A stretch of DNA of 64,000 nucleotides from Streptomyces purpureus (GTDB lineage Bacteria > Actinomycetota > Actinomycetes > Streptomycetales > Streptomycetaceae): NCBI RefSeq assembly GCF_014648195.1, contig NZ_BMQQ01000002.1:234564-298563 (forward strand), written 5' to 3'. The notes under the pieces were generated by a model. It was not told the origin of the DNA, did no database searches, and saw nothing but the letters and a program-made list of their open reading frames with translations. Numbering within the stretch: the stretch's first letter is position 1; each line of letters starts with the position of its first letter. This document shows positions 1 through 8,440 of this stretch, in pieces. The translations under genes were made by a program, and so were the position numbers.

Positions 1-2
1 AG

Positions 3-755
3 GCCGCGGTGACGGCCGCCGCCACCACCGCACCCAGCCCGTCCGTGAGTCCGTCACCCGGCGGACCGGCCAGCTTCGTGGGTCAGAACCTCAAGAAGGC
101 CAAGGGGGCCGCGTACGACGCCGGGTACAACGCCATCTCGCACGATGCTTCGGACGGCGACGTCGGGCAGTGGGACGACGACAACTGGAAGGTGTGCTTC
201 CAGACGCCGGCGGCCAAGAAGGTCGGCACGATGCCCACGCTCGACTTCGGTGTCGTCCGCAACGAGTGGCCGTGTCCCGCGAAGGACGGCGAGCCCATCC
301 CGTACCCGAAGATGCCGAAGGTCGTCGGGCAGAGCTTCGAGAAGGCGTCCGAGCAGCTCAAGCCTCTCGCTTTCCAGGCGATCGAGGCGGAGAGCGCCTA
401 CACCGACGTCACCGTACCCGCCACCGTGGACGACTGGACGGTCTGCTTCCAGGAGCCGAAGGCGGGCGAAGAGGTCGAGTACCCGAAGACCACCACGGCG
501 CACCTCAAGGTCACCGCACCCGGCACCGCCTGCCCGAGGAGCGAGCACACCGAGCTGCACCCCGATCCGACGCCGCCCAGCACGGGCGGTGACGACTCGG
601 ACGACTCCAGCTCCTCGTCGTCCGGCGGCGGCAGCGCCTACTACGAGAACTGCGACGCCGTCAGGGCCGCCGACGCGGCCCCCATCCGCCGCGGCGAGCC
701 CGGCTACCGGCCTGGCCTCGACCGGGACGGAGACGGTATCGCCTGCGACAGGTGA
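3..755 (+). CDS. Excalibur-domain surface protein, 5' end outside window
   Basis: The reading frame is open from the window edge, so the true start, and probably a signal or membrane segment, lies upstream; the GTG at 9 is only the first possible start seen. After a Pro/Ser/Thr-rich stretch come two related repeats of about 75 residues, each ending near a W-x-VCFQ motif (WKVCFQ, WTVCFQ), resembling PASTA-like extracellular modules. A Ser/Asp/Gly-rich linker follows, and then a C-terminal Excalibur calcium-binding motif (DRDGDGIAC) with a paired upstream Cys (YYENC). It is probably secreted or wall-exposed; its binding partner is unknown. The Excalibur call is firm and the PASTA comparison is tentative. 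Confidence 0.75.
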   Translation, partial: AAVTAAATTAPSPSVSPSPGGPASFVGQNLKKAKGAAYDAGYNAISHDASDGDVGQWDDDNWKVCFQTPAAKKVGTMPTLDFGVVRNEWPCPAKDGEPIPYPKMPKVVGQSFEKASEQLKPLAFQAIEAESAYTDVTVPATVDDWTVCFQEPKAGEEVEYPKTTTAHLKVTAPGTACPRSEHTELHPDPTPPSTGGDDSDDSSSSSSGGGSAYYENCDAVRAADAAPIRRGEPGYRPGLDRDGDGIACDR

Positions 756-771
756 CGACGGGCCCCGCCCA

Positions 772-808
772 GCCCCCGCCTCCGGCGACAACCGGATCAG
801 GCGGGGGC
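772..808. terminator. Bidirectional hairpin terminator
   Basis: A perfect 10-bp inverted repeat (GCCCCCGCCT / AGGCGGGGGC) with a smaller CCGG pair in its loop lies between two convergent genes, the Excalibur protein (+) and the exporter (-). There is no T-tract, as is common for Streptomyces terminators. Confidence 0.6.
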
Positions 809-829
809 CCTGCTGCGTCATGGAGCAGG

Positions 830-2374
830 TCAGGGGACCGGGCCCGCGCCGCCCTTGAGGCGTTCGATGTCGGAGGGGCGGACCTTGATGGCGGTGAGGG
901 AGACGATCAGGGCGACGACCGCGAAGGCCGCGGCGACGATGAAGCCGGCCGAGACGCCCGAGGCGAGAACCTCGTCGCCCCAGGGTGGCGGCAGTTGGCC
1001 GGTCTTCGCGAACAGGGCCTTCTCCAAGGGGGACGCCTGAGCGAGGAAGGAGGGGAGCTGGTCCTCCGCCTCGTTGCGGCTGACCGTGCCGAAGACCGTG
1101 ACCAGGATCGACAGGCCCAGCGAACCGCCCACCTGCTGGGTCGTGTTGAGCAGGCCGGACGCCGCGCCCGCCTCGTGCGGCGCGACGTTGGAGAGGGCCA
1201 TCAGGGTCAGCGAGACGAACATCAGGCCCATGCCCGTGCTGAACACCATCATCGGGCCGAGGATGGAGCCCGCGTACGTGGAGTGGACATCGGTCAGTGT
1301 CAGCCATGACAGTCCGGCCGCGAGGCACAGCGAGCCCAGCACCATGAAGGGTTTGGGCCCGAACCTGGGCAACAGCTGCGAGGTGACGCCGGCCGCCACC
1401 GCGACGACCGCGCTCACCGGCAGGAACGCCAGTCCGGCCTCCAGTGGGCTGAAGCCGAGGACCTGTTGGACGAACAGGGTCAGGAAGAAGAACATGCCGA
1501 AGATCGCCGCGGCCAGGCAGAGCATGATCCCGTAGGTGCCCGCCCGGTTCCGGTCGGCGAACATGTGCAGGGGTGTGATGGGCTGCCGCGACCTGCGCTC
1601 GATCAGGACGAACGTGACCAGCAGGACCACCGCGACACCGAACGAGGAGAGGGTCAGCGCGTTCCGCCAGCCCTCCTGTGCGGCGCGGATGAAGCCGTAC
1701 ACCAGCGCCACCATGCCCAGCGTGGACGTCAGCGCGCCCAGGAGGTCGAAGTGGCCGGGATGCCGTTCGGACTCCCGTACGTGGCGCGGCGTGAGGAAGG
1801 CGATCAGCAGCGCGATCGGCACGTTCACGAAGAAGATCCAGCGCCAGTCGAGCCATTCGACGAGGACGCCGCCGGCCAGCAGGCCGATCGCGCCGCCGCC
1901 GGCGGAGACGCCCGCGAACACGCCGAAGGCGCGGTTGCGTTCCGGTCCCTCCTCGAAGTTCGTGGTGACCAGGGAGAGCGCCGTCGGGGAGGCGATCGCT
2001 CCGCCGACGCCCTGGAGGGCACGGGCGGCGAGCAGTTGCCAGCTGCTCTGGGCGACTCCGCAGAGCAGGGACGCGAGGCCGAAGAGCAGCACGCCGAAGA
2101 TGAAGACGCGGCGCCGGCCGAGGATGTCACCGGTGCGTCCGCCCAGCAGCAGGAGTCCGCCGAAGGTCAGCGTGTACGCGTTGACCACCCAGGACAGGTT
2201 GGTGGTGGAGAACTCGAGTGACCGCTGGATGTGCGGGAGGGCGATGTTCACGATGGTGATGTCGAGGACCACCATCAGCTGGCATGAGGCGATGACGAAG
2301 AGGGCGATGGCTTTGCCGTCACCCCGCTCGGGGGCGGCGGTCGTGGCCGAGTTCGTCTGCTTGCGAGTCCTCAT
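830..2374 (-). CDS. MFS drug exporter, DHA2 (14-TM) family
   Basis: The product is about 514 residues. It is predicted to be a proton-coupled multidrug efflux protein of the EmrB/QacA type in the cytoplasmic membrane. The family motif LDITIVNIALPHIQ sits in the first membrane helix, followed by a LLLGGRTGDILGRR-type motif A and many Leu/Val/Ala-rich helices through to the C-terminus. I chose the ATG at 2374 because the frame upstream is Arg/Pro-rich non-coding-like sequence. A GntR/FCD regulator lies upstream on the same strand with an 86-bp gap, and a perfect palindrome sits just before the start, which suggests local control. The substrate is unknown. Confidence 0.9.
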   Translation of the reverse strand: MRTRKQTNSATTAAPERGDGKAIALFVIASCQLMVVLDITIVNIALPHIQRSLEFSTTNLSWVVNAYTLTFGGLLLLGGRTGDILGRRRVFIFGVLLFGLASLLCGVAQSSWQLLAARALQGVGGAIASPTALSLVTTNFEEGPERNRAFGVFAGVSAGGGAIGLLAGGVLVEWLDWRWIFFVNVPIALLIAFLTPRHVRESERHPGHFDLLGALTSTLGMVALVYGFIRAAQEGWRNALTLSSFGVAVVLLVTFVLIERRSRQPITPLHMFADRNRAGTYGIMLCLAAAIFGMFFFLTLFVQQVLGFSPLEAGLAFLPVSAVVAVAAGVTSQLLPRFGPKPFMVLGSLCLAAGLSWLTLTDVHSTYAGSILGPMMVFSTGMGLMFVSLTLMALSNVAPHEAGAASGLLNTTQQVGGSLGLSILVTVFGTVSRNEAEDQLPSFLAQASPLEKALFAKTGQLPPPWGDEVLASGVSAGFIVAAAFAVVALIVSLTAIKVRPSDIERLKGGAGPVP

Positions 2375-2385
2375 GGCGAAATCGC

Positions 2386-2399
2386 GCTCTCGCGAGAGC
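2386..2399. promoter_or_regulatory. Perfect 14-bp palindrome before the exporter start
   Basis: GCTCTCGCGAGAGC lies 12 nt upstream of the ATG of the MFS gene, where a repressor could block transcription or translation. It is a candidate site for the GntR protein encoded next door, but the classical GntR/FCD core (short half-sites with GT/AC) is not obvious. Confidence 0.4.
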
Positions 2400-2459
2400 C
2401 TGCGGGCGGGGCCGCCCACCATTCGACCGTAAGCCCCGCCCCTGACCCCCACCAGTCGA

Positions 2460-3185
2460 TCAAGACGCCCCGCGCGCGGCCCCCAGCGTGCGGCGTGACC
2501 TGCGCTCCACCGGCTCGTCACGGGCCCGTGCCCACAGGGAGCGGACATGGCCGAGATGGCGGGCCATGCAGGCCTCGGCGGCCTTGTCGTCGCCTTCGAG
2601 CATCCGGTCGAGAAGCTCATGGTGCTCCTCGGCGGAGGCGACGAGCAGTCCGCGCTCGTCGAGCCCGGTCAGGCCGTAGAGACGGGAGCGTTTGCGCAGG
2701 TCGCCGACTGTCTCGACGAGCCGGTCGTTGCCGGCGAGGCCGAGCAGGGTGAGATGGAAGCGCCGGTCGGCGTCGAGATAGCCGATGAGGTTGTGCGCCC
2801 GGGCGCTGGTCACGATCTCGTCGGCGATCGGCCGTAGTTCCGTCAGCTGGGCAGCGGTCGCGATCCTGGTCACCCGGCCGACGGTGGGGACCTCGATCAT
2901 GGCGCGGAGCTCGGTGTACTGGTCGAGATCGCGCTCGCTGACTTCCGTTATCCGAAAGCCCTTGTTCCGTACGGGTTCGACCAGGCCTTCCCGGGCCAGG
3001 TCGAGCATCGCCTCACGGACCGGGGTGGCCGAGATCCCGAAGTCGGTGGCGAGGCCCGGCGCCGAGTAGACCTCGCCGGGGCGCAGCTCCCCGGCGATCA
3101 GGGCGGCCCGCAGGGCGTGGGCCACCTGGTCGCGCAACCGCTCCTGGACGGTGGCCAGTTGATGCTGTTGCAGATAGCCGCCCAT
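2460..3185 (-). CDS. GntR-family transcriptional regulator, FadR/FCD subfamily
   Basis: The protein has 241 residues. The N-terminal winged HTH (about residues 12-80) includes LRPGEVYSAPGLATDFGISATPVREAMLDLAREGLV, the standard GntR signature. An all-helical FCD ligand domain follows (about 90-220) with the metal-type residues D..R.FH (LDADRRFHLTLL) and a late EHHELLDRMLEGDDKAAEACMARHL segment. FCD regulators sense small carboxylates. It is upstream of and co-directional with the MFS exporter, which is the likely target. The basic C-terminal tail (RRSRRTLGAARG) is unremarkable. Confidence 0.88.
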   Translation of the reverse strand: MGGYLQQHQLATVQERLRDQVAHALRAALIAGELRPGEVYSAPGLATDFGISATPVREAMLDLAREGLVEPVRNKGFRITEVSERDLDQYTELRAMIEVPTVGRVTRIATAAQLTELRPIADEIVTSARAHNLIGYLDADRRFHLTLLGLAGNDRLVETVGDLRKRSRLYGLTGLDERGLLVASAEEHHELLDRMLEGDDKAAEACMARHLGHVRSLWARARDEPVERRSRRTLGAARGAS

Positions 3186-3267
3186 GGCGCCCTCCGTGGT
3201 GTGGTGACGAGTGGACGTACGATCTCACGGAAGGGCGACGGTCCGAATTGTCCTGTGGACAACGCGA

Positions 3268-3295
3268 GACCGGGGCGGACGAATCCACCCCGGTC
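3268..3295. terminator. Hairpin after the collagenase gene
   Basis: An 8-bp perfect stem (GACCGGGG / CCCCGGTC) with a 12-nt loop lies about 40 bp downstream of the collagenase stop and upstream of the GntR gene. It is a plausible terminator without a T-run. Confidence 0.45.
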
Positions 3296-3332
3296 CGACG
3301 TGCGGTCGAGCGGGTCCCGCGGTGCTCCGGCG

Positions 3333-5690
3333 TCAGCTGCGGAGCGGTCCTTCGCAGGTGTACGGGGAGGTGCCGGCCTTGCGGTCGCTCCAGATCTCGA
3401 CCTCGCCGAAGGAGCAGTTCATGTCGGCGAGATTGGTGGACGCGGCGCCCGCCCGGTCGAGGATGAAGTGGTCGACGGTCTCGGACATGTCCTTGAAGAC
3501 CCGGTCCGGGCTGCCGGCGTCGCCGAGGTTGGCGGTGATGCGGCCGGTGCAGATGAAGCGCGGCTTGCCGGTGTCACCGTTCTCGGTGCACTCGGGTGTG
3601 TTGTACGTGGCCGTGGCGAAGGAGGAGCGGACGGCCGCCACCGTCGAGTCGCGCAGCTGGTCGTTGGGGACGTACTGGGTGTCGGGCACGAACAGCTCGT
3701 CGACCTTGGCGATCTGGGCGTCGAGGAAGGCGTCGTAGCCGCGCTGGATTGCGGTGTCGTTGCCGAGCCGGTCGCGCCAGGAGTCGAACGCGGCCGGGTT
3801 GTCGGCGCGCAGATGACCGTACATCTCCCGGAGCAGAGCGGGCCGCTCGGTCCACAGGTACTCGAAGAAGGTGCCGGCGTAGCTGTAGAAGCGGAATCCG
3901 TCGCCGTCGTACGTGGCGTGCAGCAGCTGGTCGACGGTCATGCGCGGGCCGCCCTGTGCGGTGTCACCGATGACACTCTTCACCAGGGACTTGCGGACGG
4001 CGACGCCGTTGTCGCGGGTGGCCCCGTCGAAGAACTCGGCCGTTCCCTCGTCCATCGCGGTGGTGCGGTCGTTCTGGTACCACGGGCCCTCGCCGAAGTA
4101 GCCCGGCACGGCGAAACGGCCGTTGAGGTAGTGCACGTACTCGTGACGGAACAGCTCCTCCAGCGTCAGGGAGGAGTCCTGCGGCACCCGCCGCTCGTAG
4201 GTGTAGAAGGTGGCGCCGCGCTCGATGTAGATGCCGCCGTTGTTGGTGTCCATGCCCGTGAGGATCGGGTGGTAGTTCTCGTAGTCGGCGCGTGAGCCGT
4301 ACAGCACGATGTTCAGGATGGTGTTGGTGTCGCCGGCGAGCGGGGTCTCGCTGCCGAGCACGCGGTGGAACTGCGCCTTGACCTGCTTGCTCGCGTAGTA
4401 GAGCTGGTCGACGGTGGCGCGGTCGAGACCGGTGCGGACCTTGATGGCGCCCTTGTCGTAGGTGTACGTGTACGGGAAGATCTGCCGCTCGATGTCGGCC
4501 TTGCAGACGCCGTACGGCTTGCAGGCCTCGTAGAAGTTCAGCCAGGACACGAGCTTGGCCCACGGCTGGCTGCCCTGGCCGAAGTCGCGGGCGACGGGGT
4601 CGAGCAGGGCGCCGAGGTCGGCCACGACACCGTCGCGGAGCCCCGCCACCTGCCCGAAGCGGCCGTACTCGGAGAGGGCGTCGCGCACCACCCAGGCGTT
4701 GTCGGTGCCATTGAGGTGGGTGTATCCGGCGAACTCCTTGAACGCCTCGCGGTAGCGCAGGTCCCGGGCGACGGCCGCGTGGAAGGCGGTGTCGCGGTTG
4801 CCCGGGTAGACGCCGAGGTAGTTCACGGAGAGCGCGGCGAGGGCGGCGTTGCCCCAGCGCCGGTCGGCGTGCTGGTTGGAGTGGTACTGGTCCATGGTGG
4901 CCAGGACCTTCTTGATGAGCCCGAGCTGGTGGTGGCGCAGGCCCGGCGCCGATCCGGTGTAGAGCGCCTCGCGCAGGGTGTCGGCGTTGGTGGGGGTGAC
5001 GCGGAAGGTACGGGCCGCGGCGCCGAAGTCGGCGATGGCGCGGCGCAGTACGTCGACGGTGGGCGCGTCGGTGATGTCGATCTCGTCGCGCGAGAAGTCG
5101 TGGTACGCGACGGCGTGGAGATAGGTGAACATCTCCAGCAGATGGGTGCCGTTGCGGCCGTCGTGGGAGGCGGCGCGCGCGGATATCCGGCGGCCGACGG
5201 CCTGGACGTGGGCGTCGGACATGACCGGGGTGAGCCGGGCGTCCCAGGTCCAGATCACGTCGCGCAGACAGCCGTCGGCGGTGACGGCCGGGTCGGCGAG
5301 GAAGTCGGCGAACTGCTCGGGGCCGAGGCGGGTGACGCCGTCGAGCGTGCACGGCACGGCGGCGGCCCGGGGCGAGGCGGTGCGGGCCGCGGGCGGGGAC
5401 TTGGGGGTCTGCGGGCCCGGGACGCGGGCCGAGGGGTGGCCGCCGGGAGCGGGGGCGGGCTGGAGGGTGCGGCGTGGTGCGCGGGCGAGGCGCTCGACCT
5501 CGTCGTGCGGATCGGCCCCATGGGCCCCGGGCGCCCCGGTGGAGGCCGGGTTGGAGACGGCGGCGGACACCGGGGCCGGGACGGCCACCGGGGCGGGTTG
5601 TGCCTGGGCGCTCTGGGCGAGCGGACCGAGCAGCGCCGCGGCGACGGCCGCGGCGAGCAGGGGTCTGTGCTTGGTTCTGGACTGGAACAC
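3333..5690 (-). CDS. Secreted microbial collagenase-like metalloprotease (M9 family)
   Basis: The 785-residue precursor starts at GTG with an AGAGGAG ribosome site nearby. An N-terminal signal peptide (basic RTKHRPLL, hydrophobic AAAVAAALLGPLAQS, AQA cleavage region) precedes a Pro/Ala-rich pro-region. A collagenase activator-like helical region of about 400 residues follows, then the catalytic gluzincin motif HEYVH (residues 516-520), with the third ligand region DEGTAEFFDG downstream. The family cleaves collagen or gelatin outside the cell and needs zinc. Four conserved-type Cys residues occur in the last 100 residues. The gene is monocistronic and divergent from an AraC-type regulator, and a good promoter is visible upstream. 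Confidence 0.88.
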   Translation of the reverse strand: MFQSRTKHRPLLAAAVAAALLGPLAQSAQAQPAPVAVPAPVSAAVSNPASTGAPGAHGADPHDEVERLARAPRRTLQPAPAPGGHPSARVPGPQTPKSPPAARTASPRAAAVPCTLDGVTRLGPEQFADFLADPAVTADGCLRDVIWTWDARLTPVMSDAHVQAVGRRISARAASHDGRNGTHLLEMFTYLHAVAYHDFSRDEIDITDAPTVDVLRRAIADFGAAARTFRVTPTNADTLREALYTGSAPGLRHHQLGLIKKVLATMDQYHSNQHADRRWGNAALAALSVNYLGVYPGNRDTAFHAAVARDLRYREAFKEFAGYTHLNGTDNAWVVRDALSEYGRFGQVAGLRDGVVADLGALLDPVARDFGQGSQPWAKLVSWLNFYEACKPYGVCKADIERQIFPYTYTYDKGAIKVRTGLDRATVDQLYYASKQVKAQFHRVLGSETPLAGDTNTILNIVLYGSRADYENYHPILTGMDTNNGGIYIERGATFYTYERRVPQDSSLTLEELFRHEYVHYLNGRFAVPGYFGEGPWYQNDRTTAMDEGTAEFFDGATRDNGVAVRKSLVKSVIGDTAQGGPRMTVDQLLHATYDGDGFRFYSYAGTFFEYLWTERPALLREMYGHLRADNPAAFDSWRDRLGNDTAIQRGYDAFLDAQIAKVDELFVPDTQYVPNDQLRDSTVAAVRSSFATATYNTPECTENGDTGKPRFICTGRITANLGDAGSPDRVFKDMSETVDHFILDRAGAASTNLADMNCSFGEVEIWSDRKAGTSPYTCEGPLRS

Positions 5691-5808
5691 CTACGACTCC
5701 TCTGGGGAGGTGGGGGAGCGGTGCATGTCAGCGGTGCGGGCGGAACAGAGGCAACTCGCCTGGCTCACGGTCGAGTTGAGACATGAGGGGCGGTGTGGCC
5801 CCAGCAGT

Positions 5809-5837
5809 AAAATAGTAATGTGAAATTGCACTGACAA
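5809..5837 (-). promoter_or_regulatory. Vegetative-type promoter of the collagenase gene
   Basis: On the minus strand TTGTCA (5837-5832) and TATTTT (5814-5809) are separated by exactly 17 bp inside an unusually A/T-rich stretch. This fits a sigma-70-type promoter directing a leader of about 110 nt to the GTG at 5690. The same stretch also forms the region upstream of the AraC-type gene, so the two divergent genes may share control. Confidence 0.55.
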
Positions 5838-5918
5838 GCCCCTGTGCTCTCCCTCTTCTTCACCTCCCCGGAACATTCGTCCAAGACAGGGTCCGCCCAA
5901 GTAGGCGACCGTAGAGGC

Positions 5919-6758
5919 ATGCACAGCCACGAAGCGGGGGTCGCGCCCACCCGCACCCCCATGGATCGCGACGCCGAGAACGGCTGGGAGGTCGCCCGGC
6001 CCGCCGGAGGACCGTCCCTCGACGGCGTCCGGATGGCCGGGTTCCGGGACCGCGCCGCCGCCGGGCTGGACATGCACGTGCTCCCCCAGCCCGCCGTGGT
6101 CGTCGTCATCGGTCTCGGGGACGACCCGGTCACGGTGGAGTGCGCCTCCGGTCACCGGACCATGAGGAGCCTCGTCGCCTCCCTGTCGCCCGGTCCGGCC
6201 CGTATCCGCGGCGAGCGTGTCGAATGCGTCGAGGTGAACCTGTCGCCCCGGGCCGCCTACGGGCTGCTGGGCGTGCCCCCGCTCGAACTGGACGGTTCAC
6301 TCACCGGACTTGAGGATCTGTGGGGAGGGCACGAGCGACGCCTAGGCGAGCAGTTGGCCGACGCCGTGACGTGGCAGGAACGCCTCACGCTGGTGGACGG
6401 GTTCCTCGCCCGGCGCGCCGAGCGGGGGCCGTCGATGTCACCGGAGGTCGCGGCGGCCTGGGCCACCATCGTGGCGCGCCGAGGCCGGATACGGGTCGGT
6501 GACCTCGCCGCGTCCTGCGGATGGAGCCGGAAGCGGCTGTGGTCGAGGTTCAGCGCCCAGATCGGCCTCACGCCCAAGCGCGCCGCCATGCTGGTCCGCT
6601 TCGACCACGCCGCCCGGGCGCTCCGCGCGGGCGAGAGCGCCGGCTCCGTCGCCATGGCGTGCGGTTACGCCGACCAGCCCCACCTCCATCGCGACGTCCT
6701 GGCCCTCGCCGGATGCACGCCGGGCGCCCTGGCCGACAGGACGACGACCGCCGACTGA
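5919..6758 (+). CDS. AraC-family transcriptional regulator
   Basis: The product is about 279 residues, starting at the ATG at 5919 (GTAGAGG just upstream); an in-frame GTG at 5844 would add 25 residues that look non-coding. The N-terminal half resembles cupin-like sensor domains with no clear ligand motif. The C-terminal 100 residues carry the AraC double HTH: IRVGDLAASCGWSRKRLWSRF and the second helix pair ending in VAMACGYADQPHLHRDV, a variant of the usual GFxDQSHFxRxF signature. It is divergent from the collagenase gene and 156 bp upstream of an O-methyltransferase. Either could be its target. Confidence 0.85.
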   Translation: MHSHEAGVAPTRTPMDRDAENGWEVARPAGGPSLDGVRMAGFRDRAAAGLDMHVLPQPAVVVVIGLGDDPVTVECASGHRTMRSLVASLSPGPARIRGERVECVEVNLSPRAAYGLLGVPPLELDGSLTGLEDLWGGHERRLGEQLADAVTWQERLTLVDGFLARRAERGPSMSPEVAAAWATIVARRGRIRVGDLAASCGWSRKRLWSRFSAQIGLTPKRAAMLVRFDHAARALRAGESAGSVAMACGYADQPHLHRDVLALAGCTPGALADRTTTAD

Positions 6759-6914
6759 TTCTCGATCAGGCCTGCGACCACACATGCGATCCGAGCCGCG
6801 CTCAGGCCCCCCACCGGACCCGCGGCCGGACCGGAAGAACCGAAGCCCCCGGCGACGCGCACGAGCGCCCGCGCCGGTCCACGCACGTACCACCACACCC
6901 AGGAAGGACCCACC

Positions 6915-7979
6915 ATGGCGAACACCGACGTCCTCGCAGCAGGACCGGCCGACCGCGACCTGATCGCTCGCCTCGCGTTCGGGAGCATGGCCGCTCAAAC
7001 CCTGCGCGCGGCAGTGAGGTTGAGGGTGGTGGAGCTGATCGGCGGTACTGTACGCCCGGCCGCCGAAGTCGCCGCCGACGCCGGAGCCGGAGCCCAGCCC
7101 ATGACGCGGCTGCTGCGCGCCCTCGCGGGCCTTGGCCTGCTGAAGGAACACGCCCCCCGTTCCTTCTCGGTGACGCCCGCCGGCGCGCTCCTCGCCCCCG
7201 GCCACCCCGACTCCCTCAGGTCGTTCGTGCGGATGTTCACCGAGCCGGCGATCGTACGCGCCTGGGAGCACCTGGACGACAGTGTCCGCACCGGGGAGAT
7301 CACCTTCGACGCCGTCTTCGGTACGGACTTCTTCAGCCACCTCGCCCAGGACCCGGAGCTGTCGGCGGAGTTCAACGCGGCGATGAGCCAGGCCGTGGCG
7401 GAGACCGCGGCCGCGCTGCCGCACGCCTTCGACTTCGGCCGGTTCGCCACGGTCACGGATGTGGGCGGGGGCGACGGAACCCTCCTGGCCGGTGTGCTCC
7501 GCGCCCATCCCGGCGTCAGCGGAGTGGTCTTCGACACGCCGGAGGGCCTCGCCGAGGCACCGAGGACGGTGGAGCGGCACGGGCTGGAGGGGCGCTGCTC
7601 CCTGGTCGCCGGGGACTTCTTCCGGTCCGTCCCCGCGGGCTCGGAGCTCTATCTGATCAAGAGCGTCCTGCACGACTGGTCGGACGAGCAGGTGGTCACG
7701 ATCCTGCGCCACTGCCGCGAGGCGCTGAAGCCCGGCGGTCACGTCCTCATCGTGGAGCCCGTGCTTCCCGAGGTCGTCGACACGCACACCGAGGCCGACG
7801 TCTCCGACGGCGGGGTCACCTACCTCAGCGACCTCAACATGATGGTGAACATAGGAGGCAGGGAGCGCACCCGCGAGGAGTTCGAGGACCTGTGCCGGCA
7901 CGCCGGCCTGTCCGTCACCTCGGTCACTCCGCTCGCGGATGCCGCGCCGTACTCGCTCATCGAGGCCGTGGCCGCCTGA
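6915..7979 (+). CDS. SAM-dependent O-methyltransferase, DnrK/TcmO/hydroxyneurosporene-like
   Basis: The 354-residue protein has an N-terminal winged-helix dimerisation domain (about 15-110) and a C-terminal Rossmann domain with the SAM motif DVGGGDGTLL (about residues 180-190). SVLHDWSDEQ and the catalytic region LIVEPVLPE follow, as in small-molecule O-methyltransferases of actinomycetes. A strong AGGAAGG ribosome site precedes the ATG. The gene follows the AraC-type regulator with no partner enzymes nearby. A second member of the same family sits in the polyketide cluster at 40512-41537, but this copy lies about 30 kb away and its substrate cannot be told. Confidence 0.87.
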   Translation: MANTDVLAAGPADRDLIARLAFGSMAAQTLRAAVRLRVVELIGGTVRPAAEVAADAGAGAQPMTRLLRALAGLGLLKEHAPRSFSVTPAGALLAPGHPDSLRSFVRMFTEPAIVRAWEHLDDSVRTGEITFDAVFGTDFFSHLAQDPELSAEFNAAMSQAVAETAAALPHAFDFGRFATVTDVGGGDGTLLAGVLRAHPGVSGVVFDTPEGLAEAPRTVERHGLEGRCSLVAGDFFRSVPAGSELYLIKSVLHDWSDEQVVTILRHCREALKPGGHVLIVEPVLPEVVDTHTEADVSDGGVTYLSDLNMMVNIGGRERTREEFEDLCRHAGLSVTSVTPLADAAPYSLIEAVAA

Positions 7980-8041
7980 CGGACAGGCCGCGTACGACAT
8001 CGCCGGCCCAGGGACCGCCAGTCCAGGACCCCGAAGGACCG

Positions 8042-8440
8042 CTAGTCCAGGACCGCGAAGCCGTCCAGTTCCACCAGTGCCTGCTCGTCCCAGAGGCGGA
8101 CCGCGCCGATCACCGCCATCGCTGGGTAGTCGCGGCCCGCCAGCTGGTGCCAGATCCGCCCCAGTTCATGGGCGTGGGCGCGGTACTCGGCGACATCGGT
8201 GGCGTACACGGTCACGCGTGCGAGGTCACCGGGCATGCCGCCGGCCGCGTGCAGGGCGGCGAGCAGGTTGGTCAGCGCCGTGCGGAACTGTTCCGGCAGA
8301 GTCTCCCCCACCACCTTGCCGTCGGCGTCGAGCGCGGTCTGCCCGGCCAGGAAGACCACCCGGGAGCCGGTCGCGACGACAGCGTGCGAGAAGCCGGTCG
8401 GCGGGGAGAGCCCAGCTGGGTTGTGACGGTGCAATGTCAT
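8042..8440 (-). CDS. RidA/YjgF-family enamine/imine deaminase
   Basis: The 132-residue protein matches the family length and contains TGSRVVFLAGQTALDADG, the LTNLLAALHAAGGMPGDLARVTVYATD core and a C-terminal LVELDGFAVLD strand. RidA proteins hydrolyse reactive enamines and imines to ketones and ammonia. The start overlaps the acyl-CoA dehydrogenase stop by 4 nt (ATGA), so the two are translationally coupled. In this anthranilate island a plausible role is to deaminate an amino-enoyl-CoA ring intermediate. That role is inferred from context. The canonical catalytic Arg near the C-terminal IxxxA segment appears here as AVIGAVRLW. Confidence 0.85.
   Translation of the reverse strand: MTLHRHNPAGLSPPTGFSHAVVATGSRVVFLAGQTALDADGKVVGETLPEQFRTALTNLLAALHAAGGMPGDLARVTVYATDVAEYRAHAHELGRIWHQLAGRDYPAMAVIGAVRLWDEQALVELDGFAVLD

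Noticed and set aside
54..1856. Long minus-strand frame over the Excalibur and MFS genes
   Set aside because: Wrong-frame Arg/Gly-rich translation without any domain.
6915..7979. First O-methyltransferase as part of the polyketide cluster
   Set aside because: It lies about 30 kb from the cluster among unrelated genes and next to an AraC-type regulator; the family similarity alone is not enough.
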